The notes beneath the pieces were generated by a model that worked only from the letters and a program-made list of their open reading frames with translations, ran no database searches and was not told the DNA's origin. Positions 7,511 through 16,587 of a stretch of DNA of 64,000 nt are shown one piece after another; positions within the stretch are counted from its first letter, which is position 1, and each line of letters begins with the position of its first letter. The position numbers and the translations under genes were made by a program. Source of the DNA: Clostridium bowmanii (GTDB taxonomy: Bacteria; Bacillota; Clostridia; Clostridiales; Clostridiaceae). The stretch lies in contig NZ_JAHLDL010000019.1 of the NCBI RefSeq assembly GCF_018861315.1, forward strand, positions 34,363 to 98,362, given 5' to 3'.

Positions 7511-8787
7511 ATGGTATCCTCTCCTAATATAAGGCTAACAAGTTGATCCTTAGATAACTCTTTAAGATCATCAGGTACATTTTGGCCAGTTGTTACAAAA
7601 CTTAGGGGTATCTTAGCAGTTTCTAATATATTAAGAATAGACCCATAAGTGGAAGTTTCGTCTAATTTAGTTACTATTATACTATTATAATGCAAAATCT
7701 GATATCCTTCAATAATAGATTTAATATCTTTATTCTTTGTTGTAGAACTTAGTACTAAATTGATGTTTTTTGTATCTGCCTTTTCCACAAAGGTTCGGAG
7801 TTCTGAGATTTGCATTTTATTTTTACTACTTCTTCCCGTGGTATCAATAAGTACCACCTCACACTCACTCATGCATTGTATAGCCTCATCCATATCCTTC
7901 ATATTGTATACTACTTTAAAAGGTATGTTCATAATATCTGCGTAAGTTTTAAGCTGCTCAACTGCTCCAATTCTATAAGTATCTACTGTAATTAAGCCTA
8001 CACTTTTTCTTTCGATTAGAGCGAGCCTTCCTGCAAGTTTTGCTATGGTAGTAGTTTTTCCTACACCCGTTGGACCCACTAAAACTATTCTCCCTTTCAA
8101 ATTGGGAATAGTCACAGGCATCATTTCATTCAATACAATTTTCAATTTCTCATATTCTGAGGCATCAATTTCATTAACATCTCTATCCTTATCTTGCTCT
8201 TCAGTAGCTTGGACTTCATTATTTCCCAGGGAGTAATTTTTCATTTTCACCATTATATTATGAATATTTTCACTATCAACATCATTGTCTTCTAATAATT
8301 TTTCTATATTACTTTTACTATTATTATCATTATTACTATTATTGCCACCCCTATTGTGAGTGGAGAGTTCATTTATCATGATTTTCATTTCTTTCATTTC
8401 AGTTATTAAATCTACTGGGTAATTATTATTGTCACTGCTCGTATACGCCTTCTCACTATGTACTACCTTATTTTGCTTTTGAGAATCCTGCAGGCTATGT
8501 ACTTCCTTTTCTTGCTTTTGAGATTCCCTAGGGTAAGGTTTAATTGCGTCTTGCTGCTGCACAACTTTTGTAAGAGCCTCTATGCTTTCTTTGATATTAT
8601 CATCTTGTGGATTTATTTCATTTTCAACTGCAGCAGTGACTTCAATAATTTTGTTTGAAAATAAACCTTTTATTCCTGGTTTTCTTATTTTTCTCTGACT
8701 TATAATTACAGCTTCTAAGCCTAATTCATATCTTATCCTCGTCATGGCTTCGTTCATGCTACTCACAACATATCGTTTTATAATCAT
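7504..8787 (-). CDS. flhF: Flagellar placement GTPase FlhF (SRP family)
   Basis: 427 residues. An N-terminal basic domain (1-60) is followed by a long, low-complexity, Asn/Lys/Glu-rich linker (60-210). The SRP-type NG GTPase follows: P-loop GPTGVGKTT at 238-246, IDTTGRS near 313 and TKLDETS near 372. FlhF marks the site of new flagella and works with FlhG. Its ATG overlaps the flhA stop (TAATG). The linker is AAC/AAT-rich (NNSNNDNNSKSN), so its length probably varies between strains. Confidence 0.93.
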   Translation of the reverse strand: MIIKRYVVSSMNEAMTRIRYELGLEAVIISQRKIRKPGIKGLFSNKIIEVTAAVENEINPQDDNIKESIEALTKVVQQQDAIKPYPRESQKQEKEVHSLQDSQKQNKVVHSEKAYTSSDNNNYPVDLITEMKEMKIMINELSTHNRGGNNSNNDNNSKSNIEKLLEDNDVDSENIHNIMVKMKNYSLGNNEVQATEEQDKDRDVNEIDASEYEKLKIVLNEMMPVTIPNLKGRIVLVGPTGVGKTTTIAKLAGRLALIERKSVGLITVDTYRIGAVEQLKTYADIMNIPFKVVYNMKDMDEAIQCMSECEVVLIDTTGRSSKNKMQISELRTFVEKADTKNINLVLSSTTKNKDIKSIIEGYQILHYNSIIVTKLDETSTYGSILNILETAKIPLSFVTTGQNVPDDLKELSKDQLVSLILGEDTIC

Positions 8788-10850
8788 TATAGAGTCACAA
8801 CTCCTTCAGTTTTGATCTCAACTTCATTTGGTATCTCATTTAGAGAAAGCACAGAAATACTTGGAAATACCATTTCAATAAGTCTTCTAAAGGCTGGCCT
8901 TATCTTAGGCGATACTAGTATTACTGGTTGATTATTGTGAAAATAAATTGTATTGATATTTTCCTTAATAGAATTTAGTATTTTACCTGTGGTCTCAGGA
9001 TCTACTGCTGGAAAAGAGCCCTGAATTGATTTTTGAATATTACTTGCCACAATATTTTCAACTTCAGGTGCGAGAGTTATAATTGTTATACTTCCATTGT
9101 CATCAATTAGCCCATTACAAATACTTCTTCCAAGTGAAAAACGTACATACTCTGTTAGTACTTCTATATCCTTGGTTATTCTAGAATTATCAGCTAAGGA
9201 CTCTAGGATTGTAACCATATCTTTTATAGCTACTTTTTCCTTTAACAAACTTTGAAGCACCTTTTGCACTTCACCAATAGTCATAAGATCTGGTATTAAT
9301 TCTTCAACTACAGTATTATATTTTTCTTTAACAGAATCAATTAATAATTTTGTTTCCTGCCTACCTAGAAGTTCGAAGGCATGGGTTTTAATGGTTTCTG
9401 TTAAGTGGGTTACCATTACAGTCGTTGGATCTACTACAGTAAGCCCCTTTATTTCTGCATCTTCTCTTTGATCATTATTTATCCAAACTGCAGGCAGTCC
9501 AAAGGTTGGTTCAATAGTATTAATACCCTGTATATTAACGTCTTCAGAACTTGGGTCAATACAAAGTAGCATGCTTGGCATTAAACTACCTTTAATTATT
9601 ACAGTACCCCTTATCTTAACTACGTATTCATTTGTTTTAAGTTGCAAATTATCTTTAATTCTAATAGGTTGAACAACAATTCCCATTTCTAATGCACATT
9701 GCCTTCTTACTGAGGCAATTCTTTGAAGTAGATCTCCTCCAGTAGCTTCGTCTGCCAGTGGTATTAGTCCATATCCTATCTCTATTTCCATAGGCTCCAC
9801 AGAGATCAAATTCATAACATTTTCCGGTTCGCGACTTTCAGTATCAATATTTTCCTGTTCTTCATTTTCTATTTTTATAATCTTTTGGTCTTTTTCGTCC
9901 TTATGTAAAAAATATGCACTGGTTGCCGTACCAACAGCAAGAATTATGAAAACAAATGTAGGCATACCTGGTATTGCAGCTAAAACAAGTAGCACCACTG
10001 AAGTTATGGCAATAACCTTTGGAAATGCAAAAAGCTGTGATGTTACTTGAGTTCCTAAATTTGTTGTACTACCGGATCTAGTAACTAGAATACCAGAAGC
10101 AACTGATATTAAAAGTGCTGGAATTTGGCTTACAAGACCATCCCCTACGGTAAGGCGCACATACGTGGTTGCAGCTGTTGCGATTGGCATACCAAGCATT
10201 ACTACACCTATAACTATTCCACCAAAAATATTAATTATTGTAATAATTATACCAGCTATTGCATCTCCCTTTACAAATTTGGAAGCTCCGTCCATAGCCC
10301 CGAAAAAGCTGGCTTCATCCTGAAGCTTTGTTCTTCGCTCTCTTGCTTGTTCTTCATTTATAACCCCAGCATTCAAATCAGCATCAATGCTCATCTGCTT
10401 GCCGGGCATAGCATCCAGTGTAAATCTAGCAGAAACTTCAGAAACTCTACCAGCACCGGCTGTAATAACTATAAACTGTATAACTATTATTATTAAGAAA
10501 ATAATTATTCCAACAACATAATTACCTCCAACAACAAACTCACCAAAAGCCTCAATTATGTCACCTGCATAAGCTTCTGTTAGTACTAGCCTGGTAGATG
10601 AAATATTAAGTGCTAATCTTAAAAGAGTTGTAATCAGCAATAATGTTGGAAAAACTGAAAATTGCAAAACTTCTGTTGTAAACATGGTTAGTAGTAAAAT
10701 TATAACTGCTAGTGTAATATTAACAGCAATTATTACATCAAGAAGCTTTGGTGGTAATGGAATAATAATCATTAAAACTATTCCTATTACACCAAATGCA
10801 ACCAAAACATCTAGATTATTCTTAATTTTAAATCCTGTTTTTTCAGCCAC
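8787..10850 (-). CDS. flhA: Flagellar export gate protein FlhA
   Basis: 687 residues, the standard length. The first ~320 residues carry about eight membrane segments and the conserved cytoplasmic FHIPEP loop, here with SEVSARFTLDAMPGKQMSIDADLNAG. The remaining ~350 residues form the soluble nonameric ring that docks substrates and chaperones. FlhA works with FlhB and FliPQR in the flagellar type III export gate and uses the proton-motive force. It sits 18 bp after fliR-flhB and overlaps flhF by one base. Confidence 0.96.
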   Translation of the reverse strand: MAEKTGFKIKNNLDVLVAFGVIGIVLMIIIPLPPKLLDVIIAVNITLAVIILLLTMFTTEVLQFSVFPTLLLITTLLRLALNISSTRLVLTEAYAGDIIEAFGEFVVGGNYVVGIIIFLIIIVIQFIVITAGAGRVSEVSARFTLDAMPGKQMSIDADLNAGVINEEQARERRTKLQDEASFFGAMDGASKFVKGDAIAGIIITIINIFGGIVIGVVMLGMPIATAATTYVRLTVGDGLVSQIPALLISVASGILVTRSGSTTNLGTQVTSQLFAFPKVIAITSVVLLVLAAIPGMPTFVFIILAVGTATSAYFLHKDEKDQKIIKIENEEQENIDTESREPENVMNLISVEPMEIEIGYGLIPLADEATGGDLLQRIASVRRQCALEMGIVVQPIRIKDNLQLKTNEYVVKIRGTVIIKGSLMPSMLLCIDPSSEDVNIQGINTIEPTFGLPAVWINNDQREDAEIKGLTVVDPTTVMVTHLTETIKTHAFELLGRQETKLLIDSVKEKYNTVVEELIPDLMTIGEVQKVLQSLLKEKVAIKDMVTILESLADNSRITKDIEVLTEYVRFSLGRSICNGLIDDNGSITIITLAPEVENIVASNIQKSIQGSFPAVDPETTGKILNSIKENINTIYFHNNQPVILVSPKIRPAFRRLIEMVFPSISVLSLNEIPNEVEIKTEGVVTL

Positions 10851-10868
10851 AATTACCCTCCATTACTT

Positions 10869-12701
10869 TCATTTCTTTAATTTATATACCAATGCCAATA
10901 TCTCTGCCACCGCTTGATACATATCAGCTGGGATTTCAGAGCCTACATCTAACTCCTTATATATTAACCTAGCTAGCGGTTTATTTTCAATTATTGGAAT
11001 ATCATTTTCACTTGCAATCTCTTTTATTTTTATAGCCACATTATCTGCACCTTTTGCTACAACTATAGGTGCACCATCCCCTCCCTGCTCATATTTAATA
11101 GCAATAGCTAGATGAGTTGGATTAGTGATGACCACAGTGGCATCAGGTACCGCTTGCATCATTCTACTTGATGCCATTTCTCTTTGCTTTTGCCTAATTT
11201 TCGACTTAATCTGAGGGTCTCCCTCTTGTTGTTTATATTCTTCTTTAATTTCCTGCATACTCATTTTTAACTCTTTGTTATGTTTGTATTTTTGATAAGC
11301 AAAATCAATTACTGATATTATCAGCATAATCATGCTTATTTTTAAAAATATATCTATTACCAGCTCCCCAAAAACACCTAAAATAGCTTCTATTTTAAGA
11401 CTTCCATAATTCATTATTTGCATATAATTATTATTAATAAAATTATAAGCTACAATTCCGATTGTGGTTACTATAGCTAAGTTCTTCAATAAATCCACCA
11501 CGGACCTCATAGAAAAAATTTTCTTAAAGCCACTTATAATACTTAATTTTTTAAGATCAGGTTTAAGTGGTTCACCTGTTAATATAAAACCAGATTGCAT
11601 TAAGCTAGCAACAACACCCATTATCATTATGGGCACCATAATTGGTAAAACAAGAAGTCCAAATTTCACTGTAGATAAAAGGAGCAGACTTCTAAACGTA
11701 TATTCATTTACACTGAGAGTTAAATAGTTGTTTAAAAAAACACTTAATGTGCCTTTTAAAGTGTCTAACAAATATGAACCCAAGGTAATAAGCAAAAATG
11801 TTGTGGTTAAAAGTGTGATAGTAGAAGATAATTCTTTACTTTTTGCTACTTGACCCTTTTTCTTTGCATCACTTTTCTTTTTTGGAGTAGCATCTTCAGT
11901 TTTTTCACCACTATCCGATGATATAATAATGAGTAATGGTATCACCTTATAAAAAGCTTTGATTATATCTGGAATAGTATAAAAAGAATTCACTATTAAC
12001 TTTAAAGCAGCTGGAAGCACTAGTGCAAAGCAACTGAGTCCCACTAGTATTTTTATTGGCATACCTAAAATCATAACATTTAATTGTGGTACTGTTCTTG
12101 ATATTAAACCAAGACACAAATCTGTTATGATAATTATTAAAATAATAGGTATTGCTATTTTTAATGCCAGTGTGAAAAATTGAATAAATATTTTCACCAT
12201 CATCATAGATGTTGCTTGTGATAGTATAAACTTACCAAGCTTTACAGAGTTGAAAGAATCAATGACAGCCCTAATTAACATATGATGGCCATCTACAACA
12301 AAAAACATTACCATACTTACCCAGTAAAGTAATCTTCCAAGCAGTGTAACATTCTCATTAGATACGGGATCAAAGAGGCTCATCATGGAAAACCCAACTT
12401 GGAAATCCATAAGCTGCCCAGCCATCTGTGCTGAGAAAAAACAAAATTTTGTAATGTACCCTAAGGCTAGTCCAGTGATAACCTCATCTAAACAAAACTT
12501 AATAAGAGCTGCGTTACTAGTAATTGCGCTTACACTTTCATAATTAACACCTGGCAGAATTAAAAAAGTAAAAACAACACAAAATCCAACCTTTGCTGTG
12601 GGAGGAGTCCCCTTAGGAAAGAAAATTGGCACACTCATAAATAATGCTGATATTCTCAGCAGCACCATTATAAAGCCTAAATAATAAGCTGTATTAATCA
12701 A
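10869..12701 (-). CDS. fliR-flhB: FliR-FlhB fusion, flagellar export gate and specificity switch
   Basis: 610 residues. Residues 1-255 are FliR (multi-span, MINTAYYLGFIMVLLR...). After a short linker, residues ~262-610 are FlhB, starting with the SGEKTEDATPKKKSDAKKKGQ signature. The FlhB self-cleavage site NPTH is intact at 527-530. In most bacteria these are two proteins, and the fusion is known from clostridia. It forms part of the export gate and switches the substrate class from hook to filament together with FliK. The start is TTG, with GGAG five bases before it. Confidence 0.95.
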   Translation of the reverse strand: MINTAYYLGFIMVLLRISALFMSVPIFFPKGTPPTAKVGFCVVFTFLILPGVNYESVSAITSNAALIKFCLDEVITGLALGYITKFCFFSAQMAGQLMDFQVGFSMMSLFDPVSNENVTLLGRLLYWVSMVMFFVVDGHHMLIRAVIDSFNSVKLGKFILSQATSMMMVKIFIQFFTLALKIAIPIILIIIITDLCLGLISRTVPQLNVMILGMPIKILVGLSCFALVLPAALKLIVNSFYTIPDIIKAFYKVIPLLIIISSDSGEKTEDATPKKKSDAKKKGQVAKSKELSSTITLLTTTFLLITLGSYLLDTLKGTLSVFLNNYLTLSVNEYTFRSLLLLSTVKFGLLVLPIMVPIMIMGVVASLMQSGFILTGEPLKPDLKKLSIISGFKKIFSMRSVVDLLKNLAIVTTIGIVAYNFINNNYMQIMNYGSLKIEAILGVFGELVIDIFLKISMIMLIISVIDFAYQKYKHNKELKMSMQEIKEEYKQQEGDPQIKSKIRQKQREMASSRMMQAVPDATVVITNPTHLAIAIKYEQGGDGAPIVVAKGADNVAIKIKEIASENDIPIIENKPLARLIYKELDVGSEIPADMYQAVAEILALVYKLKK

Positions 12702-12712
12702 ATTAACTCCAC

Positions 12713-12982
12713 CTAACCTCCCATATTGGCAATAAGTTCAAAAATTCTAGTTGTAAAATCAACTAAAATGTGAAGCATCCAGCTTCCCATTAGTAAGCCC
12801 ATTAGTGCTGCTGCAAGTAACTTTGGAACAAATGTTAATGTTTGCTCCTGTATTTGAGTAGTAGCTTGAAATATACTTATTAGTAGCCCTACCACTGTAG
12901 CTGTAAGTAGTATGGGAGCCGATACCATTATTGCCGTTTGAATAGCATCTTTTATTACAGATAATACAATATCTTCGGTCAT
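12713..12982 (-). CDS. fliQ: Flagellar export protein FliQ
   Basis: 89 residues with two membrane helices, about 14-38 and 52-76. The family motifs are clear (SAPILLTATVVGLLISIFQATTQIQEQTLTFVPK). FliQ is part of the FliP5Q4R1 helical export gate in the MS-ring centre. It lies 10 bp after fliP and 11 bp before fliR-flhB, with SD GAGGTG. Confidence 0.95.
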   Translation of the reverse strand: MTEDIVLSVIKDAIQTAIMVSAPILLTATVVGLLISIFQATTQIQEQTLTFVPKLLAAALMGLLMGSWMLHILVDFTTRIFELIANMGG

Positions 12983-12992
12983 TTAATTCACC

Positions 12993-13823
12993 TCAACTAA
13001 AACTCATAATAAGTGACTTTACCAATAGATTCCAACCATCCACCATAATAAATAACAATAATTTAAATGGCAGTGAAATCATAACTGGTGGCAGCATCAT
13101 CATTCCCATAGCCATAAGAATACTACCCGTAACAATATCTATTATAATAAAAGGTATAAATAATAAAAATCCCATTTCAAAAGCTCTCCTTAATTCACTT
13201 ATCATAAAAGAAGGAACCACTGCATATAAAGGTACTTTATCATAGGAAAGTTTAGGCTTTCCATTAGTCATTACTACCTTACCTTTTGCATCAACTTCAT
13301 TTTTAACTGTATCTTCTAATTTGCCCACTTCTAAAAAAAGTTTTAGGTCCTTAGCTCTGGTCTGTTTTAACATAAAATCCCTCAGGGGCTTAGAACCTTT
13401 ATCAAAGGCTACGGATTGAGTTATTGTACTATTCAAGTATGGAGTTATGGCATCATTATTTATTTTCGTAAATGTTGGGGCCATGGTAAAAAAAGTTAAA
13501 AATAGTGCAAGTCCAAGTAAAACCTCTTTAGGTATTGCTTGTTGAACACCAATTGCGCTTTTGAATAGTGATAGAACTATAATTATTCTTACAAAACTTG
13601 TAGTCATTATAATAAATGAAGGAAGTAATGTAAGTATAGTAAGCACAACAAGCAACTTAATATTATCCACATAATCAGCAGGAGTAGTTGCTTTATCAAT
13701 TGAAAGATTAATTTTAGGTATTGGTAGTGTTTGCGGAACCGCATTTACAACTTTTATAGATACAATTCCCATTACCAACATAATCAAAGCAAAAATAAGC
13801 AAATTTTTATTCTTTCTTTTCAT
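12993..13823 (-). CDS. fliP: Flagellar export protein FliP
   Basis: About 276 residues. There is an N-terminal signal-like segment (NLLIFALIMLVMGIVS), then the FliP core with VVLTILTLLPSFIIMTTSF, GVQQAIPKEVLLGLALFLTFF, and C-terminal GFLLFIPFIIIDIVTGSILMAMGMMMLPPVMISLPFK elements, shown here in shortened form. The protein is a core of the export gate. I prefer ATG at 13823 over the upstream GTG, because AAGGGTG precedes it. The start overlaps the end of fliO by 17 bp. Confidence 0.95.
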   Translation of the reverse strand: MKRKNKNLLIFALIMLVMGIVSIKVVNAVPQTLPIPKINLSIDKATTPADYVDNIKLLVVLTILTLLPSFIIMTTSFVRIIIVLSLFKSAIGVQQAIPKEVLLGLALFLTFFTMAPTFTKINNDAITPYLNSTITQSVAFDKGSKPLRDFMLKQTRAKDLKLFLEVGKLEDTVKNEVDAKGKVVMTNGKPKLSYDKVPLYAVVPSFMISELRRAFEMGFLLFIPFIIIDIVTGSILMAMGMMMLPPVMISLPFKLLLFIMVDGWNLLVKSLIMSFS

Positions 13824-14211
13824 CTTTAGCACCCTTTTTCATAATGCGTTTTTTGAATGTATCCGCAAGTTCACTGTTAATAATATGTTTTTTGAATAGC
13901 TCTTTCATATCTTCATATTGCGGTATCTCCTTAATACTTTCAATACTGCTAATTTCTTCTTTAGGTAATTCAAATAAAATATTAATTCCCTTTAAACTGG
14001 AAGAAATGGCATACGCTTTTTCACCGATTTTTACAACTATAATACTATTTTCTTTAGATAGCGCTATCCTATCTAGAACTTTCATATATCTGCCATTTTG
14101 TAATTTTTGAAGCTTATTTCCACCATACTTTAAGGATAAATATAATAAAAGTAATATAAATGGTAAAAATATTATAATTTTAAAAAGTAGTGTCCAGAAA
14201 TCTAAGTCCAT
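13807..14211 (-). CDS. fliO: Flagellar biosynthesis protein FliO
   Basis: 134 residues. One membrane span near residues 8-27 is followed by a small cytoplasmic domain with the FliO-like pattern MKVLDRIALSKENSIIVVKIGEKAYAI (given in part). FliO helps assemble the FliP ring. The short length and the position between fliL and fliP fit the family. It overlaps the start of fliP. Confidence 0.88.
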   Translation of the reverse strand: MDLDFWTLLFKIIIFLPFILLLLYLSLKYGGNKLQKLQNGRYMKVLDRIALSKENSIIVVKIGEKAYAISSSLKGINILFELPKEEISSIESIKEIPQYEDMKELFKKHIINSELADTFKKRIMKKGAKDEKKE

Positions 14212-14222
14212 TACATTACCAC

Positions 14223-14681
14223 CTACTGTACTAATATTTCATTAAAATATATGTGAGATATTTTGCCTTTTGTTAAAGTTGGATTAACTTTAGAAATTAA
14301 CTCATTCTTTATAACATCAATGCCTGTTCCACTAAAATCTGTAGTTTTTTTTGCTCTAAGAGTTGCAATGACTGCATCTCTAATAATTGGCTTTTTTGTA
14401 TCCAATTCTGCAGTTAAATCTGCATTCTCCTCATATCCTATAAAAACAGTAACCTTTAAATAACGCCTTCCATCTTCATCTGTTAGATTTACTAAGAATT
14501 CATCTAAAGAATAAGTTACCTCATTACTTTCCACAGCTTTGGTCGAAGTAGCCGTTGTACCCGCAGCCTTTTTCCCAAAGAAATACATACCACCAAAGGC
14601 TGCACCGCCAACTACAATTAATACTAATAGAAGTATAATGACTATTTTAGAACCTTTTCCACCTTTTGTTTTCTCACTCAT
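14223..14681 (-). CDS. fliL: Flagellar stator-associated protein FliL
   Basis: 152 residues. A short basic cytoplasmic head (KTKGGKGSK) leads to one membrane helix (residues ~12-34). The stomatin-like periplasmic FliL domain follows, with FLVNLTDEDGRRYLKV and a C-terminal ISHIYFNEILVQ. FliL rings surround and stabilise the MotAB stator. The gene overlaps the motB stop by 4 bp (ATGA-type overlap), so it is probably coupled to it. Confidence 0.92.
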   Translation of the reverse strand: MSEKTKGGKGSKIVIILLLVLIVVGGAAFGGMYFFGKKAAGTTATSTKAVESNEVTYSLDEFLVNLTDEDGRRYLKVTVFIGYEENADLTAELDTKKPIIRDAVIATLRAKKTTDFSGTGIDVIKNELISKVNPTLTKGKISHIYFNEILVQ

Positions 14682-15412
14682 TTTTTAACAGCCTCCTTAT
14701 CACTTGCAACGATTAAAATATTTACTCTCCTATTTAATGCTCTGTTAGTTTCGTTATTGTTAGGTGCAATAGGTTGGTATTCACCGCAAGCCACTGATGT
14801 AAATCGTCTTGGAAGCTTCTGCCCCTTAATATTTACAAAATATTCAAGTACTTTTAAAGCTCTAGCAGAAGATAATTGCCAATTATTTGTGTATTCAAAA
14901 TTATTAATGGGCATATTATCTGTATGTCCCTCTATTACAACTTCATTAGGCAGAGTAGCTACTAGGGCATTTATTGAATCTAACACTGGTTTACTCTTAT
15001 TTATAATTTCTGCTTTTCCACTTTGGAATAGAATATTTGCTTTGAGTTGAATGATAACTCCCCTACTATCAGATTTTATCACTACTGTGTTTTCTAGTTT
15101 TTTCGTTTTTATGAAACTTTGGACCTTTTGGTACACATCCTCAGAACTATTACTAGGTGTTGTAGTTGGTACAGGTTCTCCAACTAATGGAACTTCTCCA
15201 CTTTTTACGTTAAAATCTAAAATACTAGTTCCAGTTTCGCCTGTGAGTACTGATTGAAGAGAAGATGCAATTTGTTTAAACTTTGCTGCATCAACTGTGG
15301 AAAAAGAATATAATAAAACAAAAAAAGTAAGAAGAAGTGTCATTGTATCGCAAAACGTAGCCATCCAGGCATCTGTTCGCATTTCTTCTCCACCATTTTT
15401 TTTCCTAGACAT
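14678..15412 (-). CDS. motB: Motor stator protein MotB
   Basis: 244 residues. The N-terminal membrane helix starts near residue 15 and contains the proton- or ion-carrying aspartate in WMATFCDTMTLLLTFFVLLY (Asp about residue 23). After a plug and linker there is an OmpA-like peptidoglycan-binding domain, with VIEGHTDNMPI and NWQLSSARAL at about residues 155-185. It pairs with MotA as the torque-generating stator anchored to peptidoglycan. The gene overlaps the end of motA by 8 bp. Confidence 0.95.
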   Translation of the reverse strand: MSRKKNGGEEMRTDAWMATFCDTMTLLLTFFVLLYSFSTVDAAKFKQIASSLQSVLTGETGTSILDFNVKSGEVPLVGEPVPTTTPSNSSEDVYQKVQSFIKTKKLENTVVIKSDSRGVIIQLKANILFQSGKAEIINKSKPVLDSINALVATLPNEVVIEGHTDNMPINNFEYTNNWQLSSARALKVLEYFVNIKGQKLPRRFTSVACGEYQPIAPNNNETNRALNRRVNILIVASDKEAVKK

Positions 15413-16217
15413 TATCTGTCACCCCAGCTTTTTCAGCTTCATCTGCAAGATATTTAGCTCTGTCCACAGGTGATAAATAAGAGGTCAATTTTTCTTCAAC
15501 AATTCTTGGATTTACTCCAGATTGAATTGCAAGGATTCCTTCTAGCATCATTTCACGATTATTTGTCTCAATACTAGATTTATAATTTAAATTCTGTGCC
15601 ATAGGCACTAATATTAAGTTTGCTAGTAAAGCTCCATAAAAGGTAGTTATTAATGCTTTTCCCATACCAGAAGCTAGTGCCGAAGAGTCACTTAAATTTG
15701 CTAGCATTTGTATAAGTCCTATCAATGTACCAAGCATACCAAAGGCTGGTGCATAAGCTGCCCAAGCTTTTAACATGTTTGCTCCATCATTATGACGTCT
15801 TTCCATCTCTCCTATTTCAAGTTCCATAATTTCCTTTATTGTTTCGGGCTCTAAGCCATCTACAACCATTTGAAGTCCTTTTTTAAGAAATTCATTTGTG
15901 AGTTGTGCCATCTCATCCTCAAGAGATAAAAGGCCCTCTCTTCTTGCTTTTTTAGACAGTGCTGTAAAACTATTAATAATCTCTGAACTAGAAGATGTAC
16001 TTTCTTTAAAAGATTGTACAATAACCTTAAGCACTTTTTTCATAGCCGCAACAGGGTAAGCTATAAGTAGTGCAGCAAAGGAACCCCCTACTGTAATTGC
16101 TATTGACGCAGGGTCATAAAATACTAATAAACTAGTTCCACCAGCTGACATCCCCCAAAACGTTAGCCCAAACCCTGTTACAATTCCAATAGTGGTTAAA
16201 AAATCATGTTTTTTCAT
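15405..16217 (-). CDS. motA: Motor stator protein MotA
   Basis: 270 residues with four membrane segments: about 5-28, 32-52, 145-170 and 180-205. The cytoplasmic loop carries the conserved charged residues that touch FliG (RREGLLSLEDE). WAAYAPAFGMLGTLIGLIQ and GMGKALITTFYGALLAN are the family signatures. MotA and MotB form the ion-driven stator. The start has a clear SD (AGGAGG). Placement of motAB inside the hook/basal-body operon, after flbD, is the usual clostridial order. Confidence 0.96.
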   Translation of the reverse strand: MKKHDFLTTIGIVTGFGLTFWGMSAGGTSLLVFYDPASIAITVGGSFAALLIAYPVAAMKKVLKVIVQSFKESTSSSSEIINSFTALSKKARREGLLSLEDEMAQLTNEFLKKGLQMVVDGLEPETIKEIMELEIGEMERRHNDGANMLKAWAAYAPAFGMLGTLIGLIQMLANLSDSSALASGMGKALITTFYGALLANLILVPMAQNLNYKSSIETNNREMMLEGILAIQSGVNPRIVEEKLTSYLSPVDRAKYLADEAEKAGVTDNV

Positions 16218-16228
16218 CCCGATGCCTC

Positions 16229-16420
16229 CTATAGCTCCCCAGTGTAAATCTTTCTTTTATACTTTATTATTTTCTCAATTACTAAATCAGTGCTCTCAAG
16301 CACAATGTACCTTTTACCGTTTACTAAAGTTATTAAAGTTTCCGGCATTGTTTCCATTTTTTCTATTACCTCTGCATTTAAGATGAATTCCTCTTTATTT
16401 AAGCCTGTAAGTTTTATCAT
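16229..16420 (-). CDS. flbD: Flagellar protein FlbD family (SwrD)
   Basis: 63 residues, the typical size for this short Firmicute/spirochaete FlbD family (SwrD in Bacillus subtilis). The pattern MIKLTGLNKEEFILNAEVIE and VNGKRYIVLEST is characteristic. In Bacillus the protein raises motor torque. It sits right before motA (11 bp), which fits a stator-related role. SD AGGAGG precedes the ATG. Confidence 0.9.
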   Translation of the reverse strand: MIKLTGLNKEEFILNAEVIEKMETMPETLITLVNGKRYIVLESTDLVIEKIIKYKRKIYTGEL

Positions 16421-16522
16421 GGGCCCTCCTAAAATTTACGATTTATTATGTATTGATGGGAAATTATTCATTCAATATGTTGGTCTATTTTTTTAGAATA
16501 ATGAAATTGAAAAGAATTTGGT

Positions 16523-16553
16523 AAGTCTCAAATATATATGGTATTTGAGACTT
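16523..16553 (-). promoter_or_regulatory. Strong hairpin between flgE and flbD
   Basis: A perfect 12-bp stem, AAGTCTCAAATA (16523-16534) with TATTTGAGACTT (16542-16553), sits in the 167-bp gap after flgE, the longest gap among the hook and motor genes. No T-run follows on the minus strand, so it is not a standard terminator. It may be an RNA-processing or stability element that separates expression of hook genes from motor genes. About 40-65 bp downstream there is a weak sigma-A-like match (TTGAAT-N17-TACATA) that could add transcription of flbD onward. Confidence 0.45.
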
Positions 16554-16587
16554 GCTACAAATTCACTTTAAAATATAATGATTTATA

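Noticed and set aside
10869..12700. Sequence error joining fliR and flhB
   Set aside because: The fusion is a known clostridial arrangement, and both halves are complete with an ordered linker and an intact NPTH site.
16523..16553. Rho-independent terminator after flgE
   Set aside because: Stem is strong, but no run of T follows on the minus strand and essential motor genes continue downstream.
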